Source: Sphingobacteriia bacterium
GTDB taxonomy: Bacteria; Bacteroidota; Bacteroidia; Chitinophagales; Chitinophagaceae
Direction of reading: 5' to 3'
Length of the DNA: 64,000 bases
NCBI GenBank assembly: GCA_017304675.1
Contig: JAFKLS010000018.1
Span: forward strand, 310,001-374,000
The notes under the pieces were generated by a model, which searched no databases, had not been told where the DNA came from, and saw only the letters and a program-made list of their open reading frames with translations. Below, piece by piece: positions 16,471 to 23,572 of this stretch. Position numbers and translations under genes: made by a program. Every line of letters begins with the position of its first letter. Position 1 is the first letter of the stretch.

Positions 16471-17994
16471 TTAATCAACCATTAAAATATCACCGGTCAT
16501 TTCTTTGGGTATGGTAATACCCATAGTATGCAGTATTGTTGGGGCTATATCGCCCAGTTTGCCGGGTTTAAGTTTTCCCTTCCAGTTATTGTCTATTACA
16601 AATAACGGAACCAGGTTTAAAGAATGTTGTGTATTGGGGCTGCCGTCTTCATTTATCATAAAATCGGCATTACCATGGTCGGCTGTTAGAAATATTGTGT
16701 ACCCATGTGCAAGTGCCGCTTTAACTACTCTTTCAACACATTTATCAACTGTTTCCACTGCTTTTACAACTGCACTAAAAACACCTGTATGGCCAACCAT
16801 ATCGGCATTGGCATAGTTCAAGCAAATAAAATCTGCTGATTCTTTTTCTATTTCCGGCACCAGTTTATCTGTTATTTCAAGGGCGCTCATTTCTGGTTGC
16901 AGATCGTAAGTGGCCACTTTAGGCGAGGCTGCCAAAATTCTTGTTTCCCCTTCAAATTCTTTTTCTCTTCCACCACTAAAAAAGAAAGTAACGTGAGGAT
17001 ATTTTTCTGTTTCGGCAATGCGTATTTGTTTTTTGCCGGCTGAGGCCAGTACTTCTCCAAGCGTATTGTTAAGATTATCGTTTTCAAAAATTACATGCAC
17101 ATTGTTAAATGTCCTGTCATAATCCGTCATGGTAGTATAGTGCAGATCCATTTTATACATGTTTTGATCCGGATGATCTTCCTGTGTTAAAACATGTGTT
17201 ATTTCCCGGCAACGGTCTGTTCTGAAATTAAAGCAGATAACGGCATCTCCACTTTTAATGGTAGACTGCCCGTTTTTGGCGGTGGTATTAATAATGGGTT
17301 TAATAAACTCATCTGTAATTTCGCCTGCATAAGAATCTTCAATAGCTTTTAAAATATCATCTGTTTCTGCTCCGGTACCATTCACCATTGCATCGTAAGC
17401 CAGTTTTACCCGTTCCCATCGTTTATCTCTGTCCATGGCATAATATCTTCCTGTAATGGTTGCTATTTGCCCGCCAGACTGTAACATATGTTCCTGTAAG
17501 TCTTTAATAAACCCAAGGCCACTTTTAGGATCACAATCACGTCCGTCAGTAAAAGCATGAACAAATACATTGGCCAGTCCTTTCTCTTTGCATACATCAA
17601 GAATGGCTTTTAAATGATTAATATGGGAATGTACACCACCATCGCTTACCAACCCTATCAGGTGAAGTGCTTTATTATTAGTTTTTGCATAGTCTATCGA
17701 TGCGAGCAACTCTTTATTAGCAGCAAATTCTCCGTTTCGTATGGCAACATTAATTCTTTGCAATTCCTGGTATACAATTCTTCCTGCACCAAGGTTCAGG
17801 TGCCCTACCTCACTATTGCCCATTTGGCCATCTGGCAATCCAACCGCTTCGCCACAGGTAACCAGCGTAGTATTAGGATATTTACTGTACAACGAATTAA
17901 CAAAAGGCACATTGGCATTTTGAATAGCATCTGCCAGCTTTATTTTACCAAGGCCCCACCCATCCATAATTATTAAGATAGTTTTCTTGCTCAT
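16471..17994 (-). CDS. gpmI: 2,3-bisphosphoglycerate-independent phosphoglycerate mutase
   Basis: GpmI interconverts 3- and 2-phosphoglycerate in glycolysis using two Mn ions and a phosphoserine intermediate. Present are IMDGWG with the metal-binding Asp11, GQMGNSEVGHLNLGAGR with the nucleophile Ser61, and HSHINHL and AFTDGRDCDP in the inserted transferase domain. The metal sites NYANADMVGHTG and TADHGNADFM come late. The length of 507 residues is normal. The gene is divergent from the DUF4783 gene, and a perfect inverted repeat (18044-18060) lies between them. Confidence 0.97.
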   Translation of the reverse strand: MSKKTILIIMDGWGLGKIKLADAIQNANVPFVNSLYSKYPNTTLVTCGEAVGLPDGQMGNSEVGHLNLGAGRIVYQELQRINVAIRNGEFAANKELLASIDYAKTNNKALHLIGLVSDGGVHSHINHLKAILDVCKEKGLANVFVHAFTDGRDCDPKSGLGFIKDLQEHMLQSGGQIATITGRYYAMDRDKRWERVKLAYDAMVNGTGAETDDILKAIEDSYAGEITDEFIKPIINTTAKNGQSTIKSGDAVICFNFRTDRCREITHVLTQEDHPDQNMYKMDLHYTTMTDYDRTFNNVHVIFENDNLNNTLGEVLASAGKKQIRIAETEKYPHVTFFFSGGREKEFEGETRILAASPKVATYDLQPEMSALEITDKLVPEIEKESADFICLNYANADMVGHTGVFSAVVKAVETVDKCVERVVKAALAHGYTIFLTADHGNADFMINEDGSPNTQHSLNLVPLFVIDNNWKGKLKPGKLGDIAPTILHTMGITIPKEMTGDILMVD

Positions 17995-18043
17995 GCCGTA
18001 AAACTACTGTTTTTCACATAATACATAACATTGGTTTGGCGTT

Positions 18044-18060
18044 ATGCCAACATTTGGCAT
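18044..18060. promoter_or_regulatory. Inverted repeat between gpmI and DUF4783
   Basis: A perfect 7-base inverted repeat ATGCCAA-CAT-TTGGCAT sits in the 100-base divergent spacer, 50 bases before gpmI and 35 bases before DUF4783. The symmetry suits a dimeric regulator. No regulator is encoded next to it. Confidence 0.5.
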
Positions 18061-18094
18061 ATTTTTAGTTGCTCTTAAAGAGAATATTTACGTT

Positions 18095-18475
18095 ATGAAA
18101 AAGATTTTATTGCTCGGAATTTTAAGCATCGGTTTTTTGGCCTTCATGGATCAAACCGATATCAGCGGCATTGTTGGGGCATTAAAAACAGGGAATGCAC
18201 AACAATTAGCTAACTACCTCGACAGTTATATAGATCTTACCCTTCCGGGGAAAGAAGAGATTAAAAATATGGGCAAGAACCAGGCTACCATTACCTTAGA
18301 CGCTTTTTTTCAGGAAAACGGTGTTAAAGGGTTTGAAGTAGTATCTCAAAGAGAAGCTGGCGCTACCATGTATATTGCGGGCCGTTTGCAAACGAAAACA
18401 AAAGGCCTGAATGCCACCATTATGTTAAAAAACAAAGATGGTAAACACCTTATCACTTCCATCAGGTTCAACTAA
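18095..18475 (+). CDS. DUF4783 domain-containing protein
   Basis: The 126-residue protein has a short hydrophobic N-terminus (KKILLLGILSIGFLAFM) that could be a signal peptide. The DUF4783 pattern follows: ISGIVGALKTGNAQQLANYLDSYIDLTLPG, then ATITLDAFFQENGVKGFEVVSQRE and MYIAGRLQTKTKGLNATIMLKNKDGKHLITSIRF. The fold resembles NTF2-like domains. Function is unknown. I choose the ATG at 18095 rather than the frame start at 18044, which lies inside the inverted repeat. A terminator follows 26 bases after the stop and overlaps the promoter of nadC. Confidence 0.82.
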   Translation: MKKILLLGILSIGFLAFMDQTDISGIVGALKTGNAQQLANYLDSYIDLTLPGKEEIKNMGKNQATITLDAFFQENGVKGFEVVSQREAGATMYIAGRLQTKTKGLNATIMLKNKDGKHLITSIRFN

Positions 18476-18501
18476 TGTTTATTTAGCTTGTTGCATAAAA
18501 G

Positions 18502-18535
18502 AAAGGGCTTTGTAACGAAGCCCTTTTCTATTTTT
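18502..18535 (+). terminator. Terminator of DUF4783, overlapping the nadC promoter
   Basis: A 9-base stem AAAGGGCTT / AAGCCCTTT with loop TGTAACG is followed by a T-rich tract. The TTTG at 18509-18512 spans the end of the first stem arm and the first loop bases. The -7 element of nadC forms the end of the T-tract. Confidence 0.8.
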
Positions 18536-18536
18536 G
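18509..18536 (+). promoter_or_regulatory. nadC promoter (TTTG-N16-TATTTTTG)
   Basis: TTTG at 18509-18512 and TATTTTTG at 18529-18536 match both Bacteroidota elements. The ATG of nadC lies 14 bases further on. It is the only candidate promoter in the window with both elements perfect. Confidence 0.6.
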
Positions 18537-18550
18537 CGGAAAGAACAAAT

Positions 18551-19414
18551 ATGGATAGCCACTTTAACGAACAACTCGTATTACTAATCCGGGCGGCTTT
18601 ACAGGAAGATATTGGCATTAGCGATTATAGTACACTCAGTTGCATAGATGCATCTGCAAAAGGAAAAGCCGTTTTAAAAATAAAGCAGGATGGAATTTTG
18701 GCAGGAATGGAAGTAGCTGAAAAAATTTTTGCAATAGTACAGGGCAACACTACGTTTACAGCATTGAAGAGAGACGGGGATACCATGCACTATGGCGAAT
18801 CTGCTTTTGAAGTGATTGCCGATATACATACTATTCTAAAGTGTGAAAGACTTGTTTTAAACTGTATGCAACGCATGAGTGGTATTGCTACCCTTACCCA
18901 GAAATATACCTCTTTACTTAATGGCTATAATACTAAATTGCTGGATACACGGAAAACAACCCCCAACTTCAGGTTATTAGAAAAAGAAGCCGTTAAAATA
19001 GGCGGGGGAGTGAACCATCGTTTTGGTTTGTATGATATGATTATGCTGAAAGATAATCATATTGATTATTGCGGCGGCATTGAGCAGGCTATTGAAAAAT
19101 CTTATCACTATGTTCAGGCCAACCGGCTCCATTTAAAAATAGAAGTAGAAACCCGGAACCTGGAAGATGTAAAAAAAGTTTGTGCTGCCGGCAAAGGGAA
19201 AGTATTCAGAATCATGTTAGACAATTTTTCTCCCGAACAGGTATCAGAGGCGTTGAACATTGTTCAAAAAGATTTTGAAACAGAGGCCAGTGGCGGTATC
19301 AATATCCACAATATTCAAAACTACGCTGCTACAGGTGTAGATTATATAAGTGTTGGGGGATTAATTCATCAGGCCCAAAGCCTGGATTTAAGTTTAAAAG
19401 CAGCAATCTTATAA
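18551..19414 (+). CDS. nadC: Nicotinate-nucleotide pyrophosphorylase (carboxylating)
   Basis: NadC converts quinolinate and PRPP to nicotinate mononucleotide in NAD synthesis. The 287-residue protein has the expected AALQEDIGISDYSTLSC opening, ERLVLNCMQRMSGIATLTQKY, the substrate-binding LLDTRKTTPNFRLLEKEAVKIGGGVNHR, and LKDNHIDYCGG. The C-terminal barrel part has EVETRNLEDV, IMLDNFSPEQV and EASGGINIHNIQNYAATGVDYISVGGL. I choose the ATG at 18551 (MDSHFNEQL). The frame start at 18488 lies before the terminator and promoter and is excluded. The neighbouring SUI1-like gene follows by 6 bases. Confidence 0.96.
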   Translation: MDSHFNEQLVLLIRAALQEDIGISDYSTLSCIDASAKGKAVLKIKQDGILAGMEVAEKIFAIVQGNTTFTALKRDGDTMHYGESAFEVIADIHTILKCERLVLNCMQRMSGIATLTQKYTSLLNGYNTKLLDTRKTTPNFRLLEKEAVKIGGGVNHRFGLYDMIMLKDNHIDYCGGIEQAIEKSYHYVQANRLHLKIEVETRNLEDVKKVCAAGKGKVFRIMLDNFSPEQVSEALNIVQKDFETEASGGINIHNIQNYAATGVDYISVGGLIHQAQSLDLSLKAAIL

Positions 19415-19420
19415 ATAATT

Positions 19421-19765
19421 ATGAGTAAAAAACATCAGGCAGACAAAAACGGGTTTGTTTTTAGTACCGACCCTGGTTTTAAGTTTGAAGAAGAAGCCTT
19501 AACCCATCAGGAAACCCTGCCTCCTGCACAACAAAAACTAAAAGTAAGGATAGACAATAAACAACGTGCAGGAAAAACGGTAACTCTTGTTGAACATTTT
19601 ACAGGCAGCCACACAGACGCAGAAATATTAGGTAAACAATTAAAGAATTACTGCGGCACCGGTGGAAGTGTTAAAGACCTGGAAATTCTTATACAGGGTG
19701 ACCAGCGCGAAAAAGTAGTTCAATGGCTATTGAAAAACGGTTACAAGCAAACAAAAAAAATATAA
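19421..19765 (+). CDS. Translation initiation factor SUI1-like protein (YciH-type)
   Basis: The 114-residue protein carries a C-terminal SUI1/eIF1 domain: KLKVRIDNKQRAGKTVTLVEHFTG, then LGKQLKNYCGTGGSVKDLEILIQGDQREKVVQWLLKNGY, which contains the conserved K..CGxGGxxK and IQGD turns. The N-terminal 40 residues are polar and probably flexible. Bacterial members (YciH) are thought to affect initiation fidelity. The stop codon overlaps the ATG of the next gene by one base (TAATG), a coupling arrangement. Confidence 0.9.
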   Translation: MSKKHQADKNGFVFSTDPGFKFEEEALTHQETLPPAQQKLKVRIDNKQRAGKTVTLVEHFTGSHTDAEILGKQLKNYCGTGGSVKDLEILIQGDQREKVVQWLLKNGYKQTKKI

Positions 19766-20103
19766 TGGAAGTAGATTTTATCAGGGAATATGCATTGTCT
19801 AAGCCTGATGTGGAAGAAAGCCTTCCCTTCGGGCCCGATGTATTGGTTTTTAAAGTAGCCGGCAAGGTGTTTTTACTATTGCCTTTGGATACCGATATAC
19901 TTCAGTTTAACGTTAAATGCGATCCTGAAAAAGCTATTGAATTAAGGGAAACTTATGCCGGCATTATATTACCAGGCTATCATATGAACAAAAAACATTG
20001 GAATACCATTCTTGTAAATGGCAGTCTTTCTAAAAAATTATTGCTTAACTGTATAGACGATTCTTATGAACTGGTAAAGCCACGGAAAAAAAGAACACCC
20101 TAA
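19765..20103 (+). CDS. MmcQ/YjbR family protein
   Basis: The 112-residue protein fits the YjbR fold: an N-terminal helix IREYALSKPDVEESLPFGPDVLVFKVAGKVFLLL, then LQFNVKCDPEKAIELRE and the late GYHMNKKHWNTILVNGSLSKKLLLNCIDDSYELV. YjbR proteins have a double-wing DNA-binding-like fold, but their role is not established. The ATG at 19765 shares its A with the stop of the SUI1-like gene, so it is very likely translationally coupled. The frame start at 19723 would lie inside that gene. Confidence 0.85.
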   Translation: MEVDFIREYALSKPDVEESLPFGPDVLVFKVAGKVFLLLPLDTDILQFNVKCDPEKAIELRETYAGIILPGYHMNKKHWNTILVNGSLSKKLLLNCIDDSYELVKPRKKRTP

Positions 20104-20151
20104 ACTTTATCTAAAACCACACATAAAAACACAACAAAGAACAATAAAATT

Positions 20152-20159
20152 TAGTTTTG
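20152..20159 (+). promoter_or_regulatory. Candidate -7 element of gldF (near-leaderless)
   Basis: TAGTTTTG matches TAnnTTTG exactly and ends 4 bases before the gldF ATG. A transcript from it would have almost no leader. No -33 TTTG at normal spacing. Confidence 0.35.
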
Positions 20160-20163
20160 GCAC

Positions 20164-20886
20164 ATGTGGATGATTTGCAAAAAAGAATGGAATGCCTTTT
20201 TCGGAAGCCTTACAGGCTATATTTCCATCATTATTTTTTTACTACTCAGCGGCTTGTTGTTTTTTGTTTTTCCCGATACAGGCTTGTTGTATTATGGGTA
20301 TGCATCAATGAACAGTTTTTTTGTTAATATTCCATGGATACTGCTTTTTCTTATACCCACCATTACCATGCGCAGCCTGGCCGATGAATTCAGAACAGGA
20401 ACATTTGAAGTTTTAAAAACACTGCCTCTTACCAACAAAGAAATAGTAAACGGCAAGTTTTGGGGCGCTTTATTCATAGTGGCACTGGCATTATTACCAA
20501 CAGTATGTTATGCTTTTACCCTGCAACATTTAAGCTCCACCAATGGTATAGACTGGGGCAGCACCATAGGCAGTTATATTGGCCTGCTTTTTTTAAGTGC
20601 GGCATTTACCGCTGCAGGCATTTGTTGCAGCAGCTTTACCAATAACACAGTAGTAGCATTTGTTGCAGCAGCTTTTATTTGTTTTTTACTGTACAGCGGA
20701 TTTGAAGCATTGAGCAGGTTACCTGTATTTAAAGGGCATTGGGATTATTATATAGAAATGCTTGGCATTAACTTTCATTACAAGAATATCAGCAGAGGTG
20801 TGGTAGATACAAGAGATGTTGTTTATTTTATATCGGTTTGCTGGCTTCTTCTTTTTATTACACAAAAAAATATCAGCAAAAAATAG
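20164..20886 (+). CDS. gldF: Gliding motility-associated ABC transporter permease GldF
   Basis: The 240-residue membrane protein has six hydrophobic segments. It begins with ICKKEWNAFFGSLTGYISIIIFLLLSGLLFF, followed by PTITMRSLADEFRTGTFEVLKTLPLTNKEIVNGKF, the cytoplasmic signature of this ABC-2 permease group (E.R.GT.E.L...P). With GldG and the ATPase GldA it forms an exporter needed for gliding in Flavobacterium. gldG begins one base after the stop. No gldA is in the window. The presence of gldFG does not by itself prove gliding. Confidence 0.9.
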   Translation: MWMICKKEWNAFFGSLTGYISIIIFLLLSGLLFFVFPDTGLLYYGYASMNSFFVNIPWILLFLIPTITMRSLADEFRTGTFEVLKTLPLTNKEIVNGKFWGALFIVALALLPTVCYAFTLQHLSSTNGIDWGSTIGSYIGLLFLSAAFTAAGICCSSFTNNTVVAFVAAAFICFLLYSGFEALSRLPVFKGHWDYYIEMLGINFHYKNISRGVVDTRDVVYFISVCWLLLFITQKNISKK

Positions 20887-20887
20887 A

Positions 20888-22600
20888 ATGGGCTTTATTC
20901 AAAAAATAATGCAATCAAAATATTGGTGGGCCGGCATAGCAGCACTGTTATTGCTTGTGTTTATTATAAGCAATCAATGGTTTTACAAACTCGATCTTAC
21001 CAAGGAAAAAAGATACACTTTAAGCAATTCTACCAAAAAAATGCTGGGCAGCTTAGAAAGCGAAGTAGAAGTGGAAGTGTTGCTGGACGGAGATCTCAGT
21101 GCAGGTTTCAGAAAATTGAAAATTGCCACTAAAGAATTGCTGGACGAATACAGAAGTTACAGCAACGGTAACTTGCATTTTGTTTTTCATAAACCGGGAG
21201 AAGGTTTAAACGATAGTGCTAAACTGAATTTGTACGATAGCCTTCTACGAATGGGTGTAAAGCCGTTTAACAACCAGATAAAAGAGAAAGATGGTGAAAG
21301 CAAAACAGAACGTTTAATATTTCCTTCGGCATTGGTGAAATACAATGGTAATATATTGCCTGTTGATTTAATGAGCGGCAAAAGCGGTATGGATGAAGAA
21401 AGCTCTCTTAACTATTCAGAAGCGTTGCTTGAATTTAAATTGGATGATGCTATTGATAAGCTCACCAAAAAAGAGTTTCCTGTTGTAGCTTATGCTTCCG
21501 GTAACGGAGAACCACTCAATCCAACAGTAAAAGACCTTTTTACCACACTTAGTAATAATTTTCGTTTTGGCGTGATAGACCTTAACAAGAATATTTTAAA
21601 CGCAGATACCATTAAAACTTTATTAATTGTAAAGCCTTCCCTGGCCTTTACAGATCAGGAGAAAATAAAAATCGACCAATATATTATGCAGGGAGGTAAG
21701 GTAATCTGGTTGATTGATAAACTGGAAGCCTCTTTCGATAGCCTGCTGCGTTCTAAATCTGATTTTGTAGCTTTTGATAAAGGTTTGAATATAGACGATC
21801 AGCTTTTTAAATATGGTGTAAGAATAAATCCTGATCTGCTACAAGACCTCAATTGTGCCCGGCAACCATTGGTAGTAGGTGAAAGTGGCGGGAAACCCCA
21901 AATAGAAAGAGTGCCTTTTCCGTATTACCCTTTGCTAAGCGCCTCTGCCAATCATCCCATTTCAAAAAACCTTGACTTTGTACTAAGTGTTTTCCCATCA
22001 TCAATAGATACCGTACAGGCCGACGGCATTCAGAAAACAATATTACTGGCCAGCGATACATTGAGCAGAACATTGGGTACACCGGCTATAGTTAGTTTAA
22101 GAAGTGTTGCCAGTGAAGAAGATCTGAGAACATTTAACAAAAGCAATGTACCTGTTGCTGTTTTATTGGAAGGTAAATTCCATTCACTCTATACCAATCG
22201 TTTAAGTAAAGAAGCAAAAGATACTATTGCACGTTTAACCGGTGTGCCTTTCATTGCGTCGGCAACGGTGCCTGCACAGCAAATCGTTATCAGTGATGCA
22301 GACCTCGTTACCAATGTTGTTACACAAAGCAACGGCGCATTGCCAATGGGCACGCAGCAATTTGAGAATTATCAGTTTGCTAATAAAGAGTTTTTGCTTA
22401 ACTGTATTGATTATTTAACCGGTAATGCAGGCATTGTAGAAACAAGGAATAAAGATGTTACATTAAGGTTGTTAGATAAAACCAAAACAACATCTGAGAA
22501 AACGGTTTGGCAGGCCATAAATATTATTTTACCGATAGGTTTCATTCTTGCATTTGGCATGATTTTGCAGTTTAGAAGAAGGAAATACTTTGCTAAATAA
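20888..22600 (+). CDS. gldG: Gliding motility-associated ABC transporter substrate-binding protein GldG
   Basis: The 570-residue protein has an N-terminal TM segment (about residues 14-32, WWAGIAALLLLVFIISNQWF) and the GldG opening YKLDLTKEKRYTLSNSTKKMLGSLE. A large periplasmic GldG/IFT52-like region follows, with VVAYASGNGEP and IDQYIMQGGKVIWLIDKLEASFDS. The C-terminal TM anchor IILPIGFILAFGMILQFRRRKYFAK closes it. I choose the ATG at 20888 (MGFIQKIM), one base after gldF. The frame start at 20816 would lie 70 bases inside gldF. Confidence 0.9.
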   Translation: MGFIQKIMQSKYWWAGIAALLLLVFIISNQWFYKLDLTKEKRYTLSNSTKKMLGSLESEVEVEVLLDGDLSAGFRKLKIATKELLDEYRSYSNGNLHFVFHKPGEGLNDSAKLNLYDSLLRMGVKPFNNQIKEKDGESKTERLIFPSALVKYNGNILPVDLMSGKSGMDEESSLNYSEALLEFKLDDAIDKLTKKEFPVVAYASGNGEPLNPTVKDLFTTLSNNFRFGVIDLNKNILNADTIKTLLIVKPSLAFTDQEKIKIDQYIMQGGKVIWLIDKLEASFDSLLRSKSDFVAFDKGLNIDDQLFKYGVRINPDLLQDLNCARQPLVVGESGGKPQIERVPFPYYPLLSASANHPISKNLDFVLSVFPSSIDTVQADGIQKTILLASDTLSRTLGTPAIVSLRSVASEEDLRTFNKSNVPVAVLLEGKFHSLYTNRLSKEAKDTIARLTGVPFIASATVPAQQIVISDADLVTNVVTQSNGALPMGTQQFENYQFANKEFLLNCIDYLTGNAGIVETRNKDVTLRLLDKTKTTSEKTVWQAINIILPIGFILAFGMILQFRRRKYFAK

Positions 22601-22630
22601 GCTGCTTATATTTGTTAGAATTAATCTCCT

Positions 22631-23572
22631 ATGCCTCATCAACAATTGGTTTACCTTGTATTCGGCTGTGTTTTAGTAATTGCACTTTTTTTTGATCTTG
22701 GCCTTCTTAGCAAGAAAGAAAAAAATATGACAATCACTGCTGCTCTTTGGCAAACACTGCTTTGGGTAAGCCTCGCTATGGGCTTCTTTGCTTTTTTGTG
22801 GGTAGAAGAAAGCAGGAAAACAGCTATAGAATACCTGAGTGCTTATTTAATGGAGTGGAGCTTAAGCATAGATAATGTATTCGTATTCGTTTTAATATTC
22901 TCTGCTTTTCAAATAAAACCGCAGTACTATCCGAGAGTTTTACTGGTAGGTGTTTTAATGGCCATTGTATTTAGAATTATGTTTATCACCATCGGGGTTC
23001 AACTGGTTGAACAATTCCACTGGATACTATACATTTTTGGCATATTCCTGGTGTACACAGGTATGCATATGTTTAAAGAAAATGACACAAAAGAATTCGA
23101 TCCGCAACAAAATAAAGTATATCGGTTCCTGAACAGGTTTTTACCCATTACCCATTCCGACGGAGAGGGCAAGTATGTTATCTGGAAAAACGGGAAACCC
23201 CGTTATACTATTCTGTTTGTGGTGGTCATTATCCTTGCAACGGTAGATATAGTGTTTGCATTAGATTCTATTCCTGCAGTAATGGGTATATCCAGGGAAA
23301 GGCTCGTTATTTACACTTCTAATATTTTTGCAGTATTAGGATTACGCAGCTTGTTTTTCCTGCTTAAAGGAGCAGTAAATAAATTTCAATACCTGCAACA
23401 AGGCATTGCCATAGTATTAGTGGTTATCGGACTAAAAATGTTGGGTGAACATTTCATAGATCAATGGTTCAGCAAAAATGTTCAGGTAATAGGTTCACTT
23501 GCATTAATCGTTATATGCATCGGTGGATCCATGCTGCTTTCAACCATCAATACCCAAAAGCAGGCATCGTGA
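22631..23572 (+). CDS. TerC / Alx family membrane protein
   Basis: The 313-residue protein has about nine membrane segments and two repeats of the TerC motif: EWSLSIDNVFVFVLIFSAF (residues about 76-94) and ATVDIVFALDSIPAVMGISRE, with buried Asp residues that are likely metal ligands. Alx of E. coli, a close relative by pattern, exports manganese at high pH. Any of tellurite resistance, Mn export or metal homeostasis is possible. The stop overlaps the GTG of murF-alr by 4 bases (GTGA), so the two genes appear coupled. Confidence 0.9.
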   Translation: MPHQQLVYLVFGCVLVIALFFDLGLLSKKEKNMTITAALWQTLLWVSLAMGFFAFLWVEESRKTAIEYLSAYLMEWSLSIDNVFVFVLIFSAFQIKPQYYPRVLLVGVLMAIVFRIMFITIGVQLVEQFHWILYIFGIFLVYTGMHMFKENDTKEFDPQQNKVYRFLNRFLPITHSDGEGKYVIWKNGKPRYTILFVVVIILATVDIVFALDSIPAVMGISRERLVIYTSNIFAVLGLRSLFFLLKGAVNKFQYLQQGIAIVLVVIGLKMLGEHFIDQWFSKNVQVIGSLALIVICIGGSMLLSTINTQKQAS

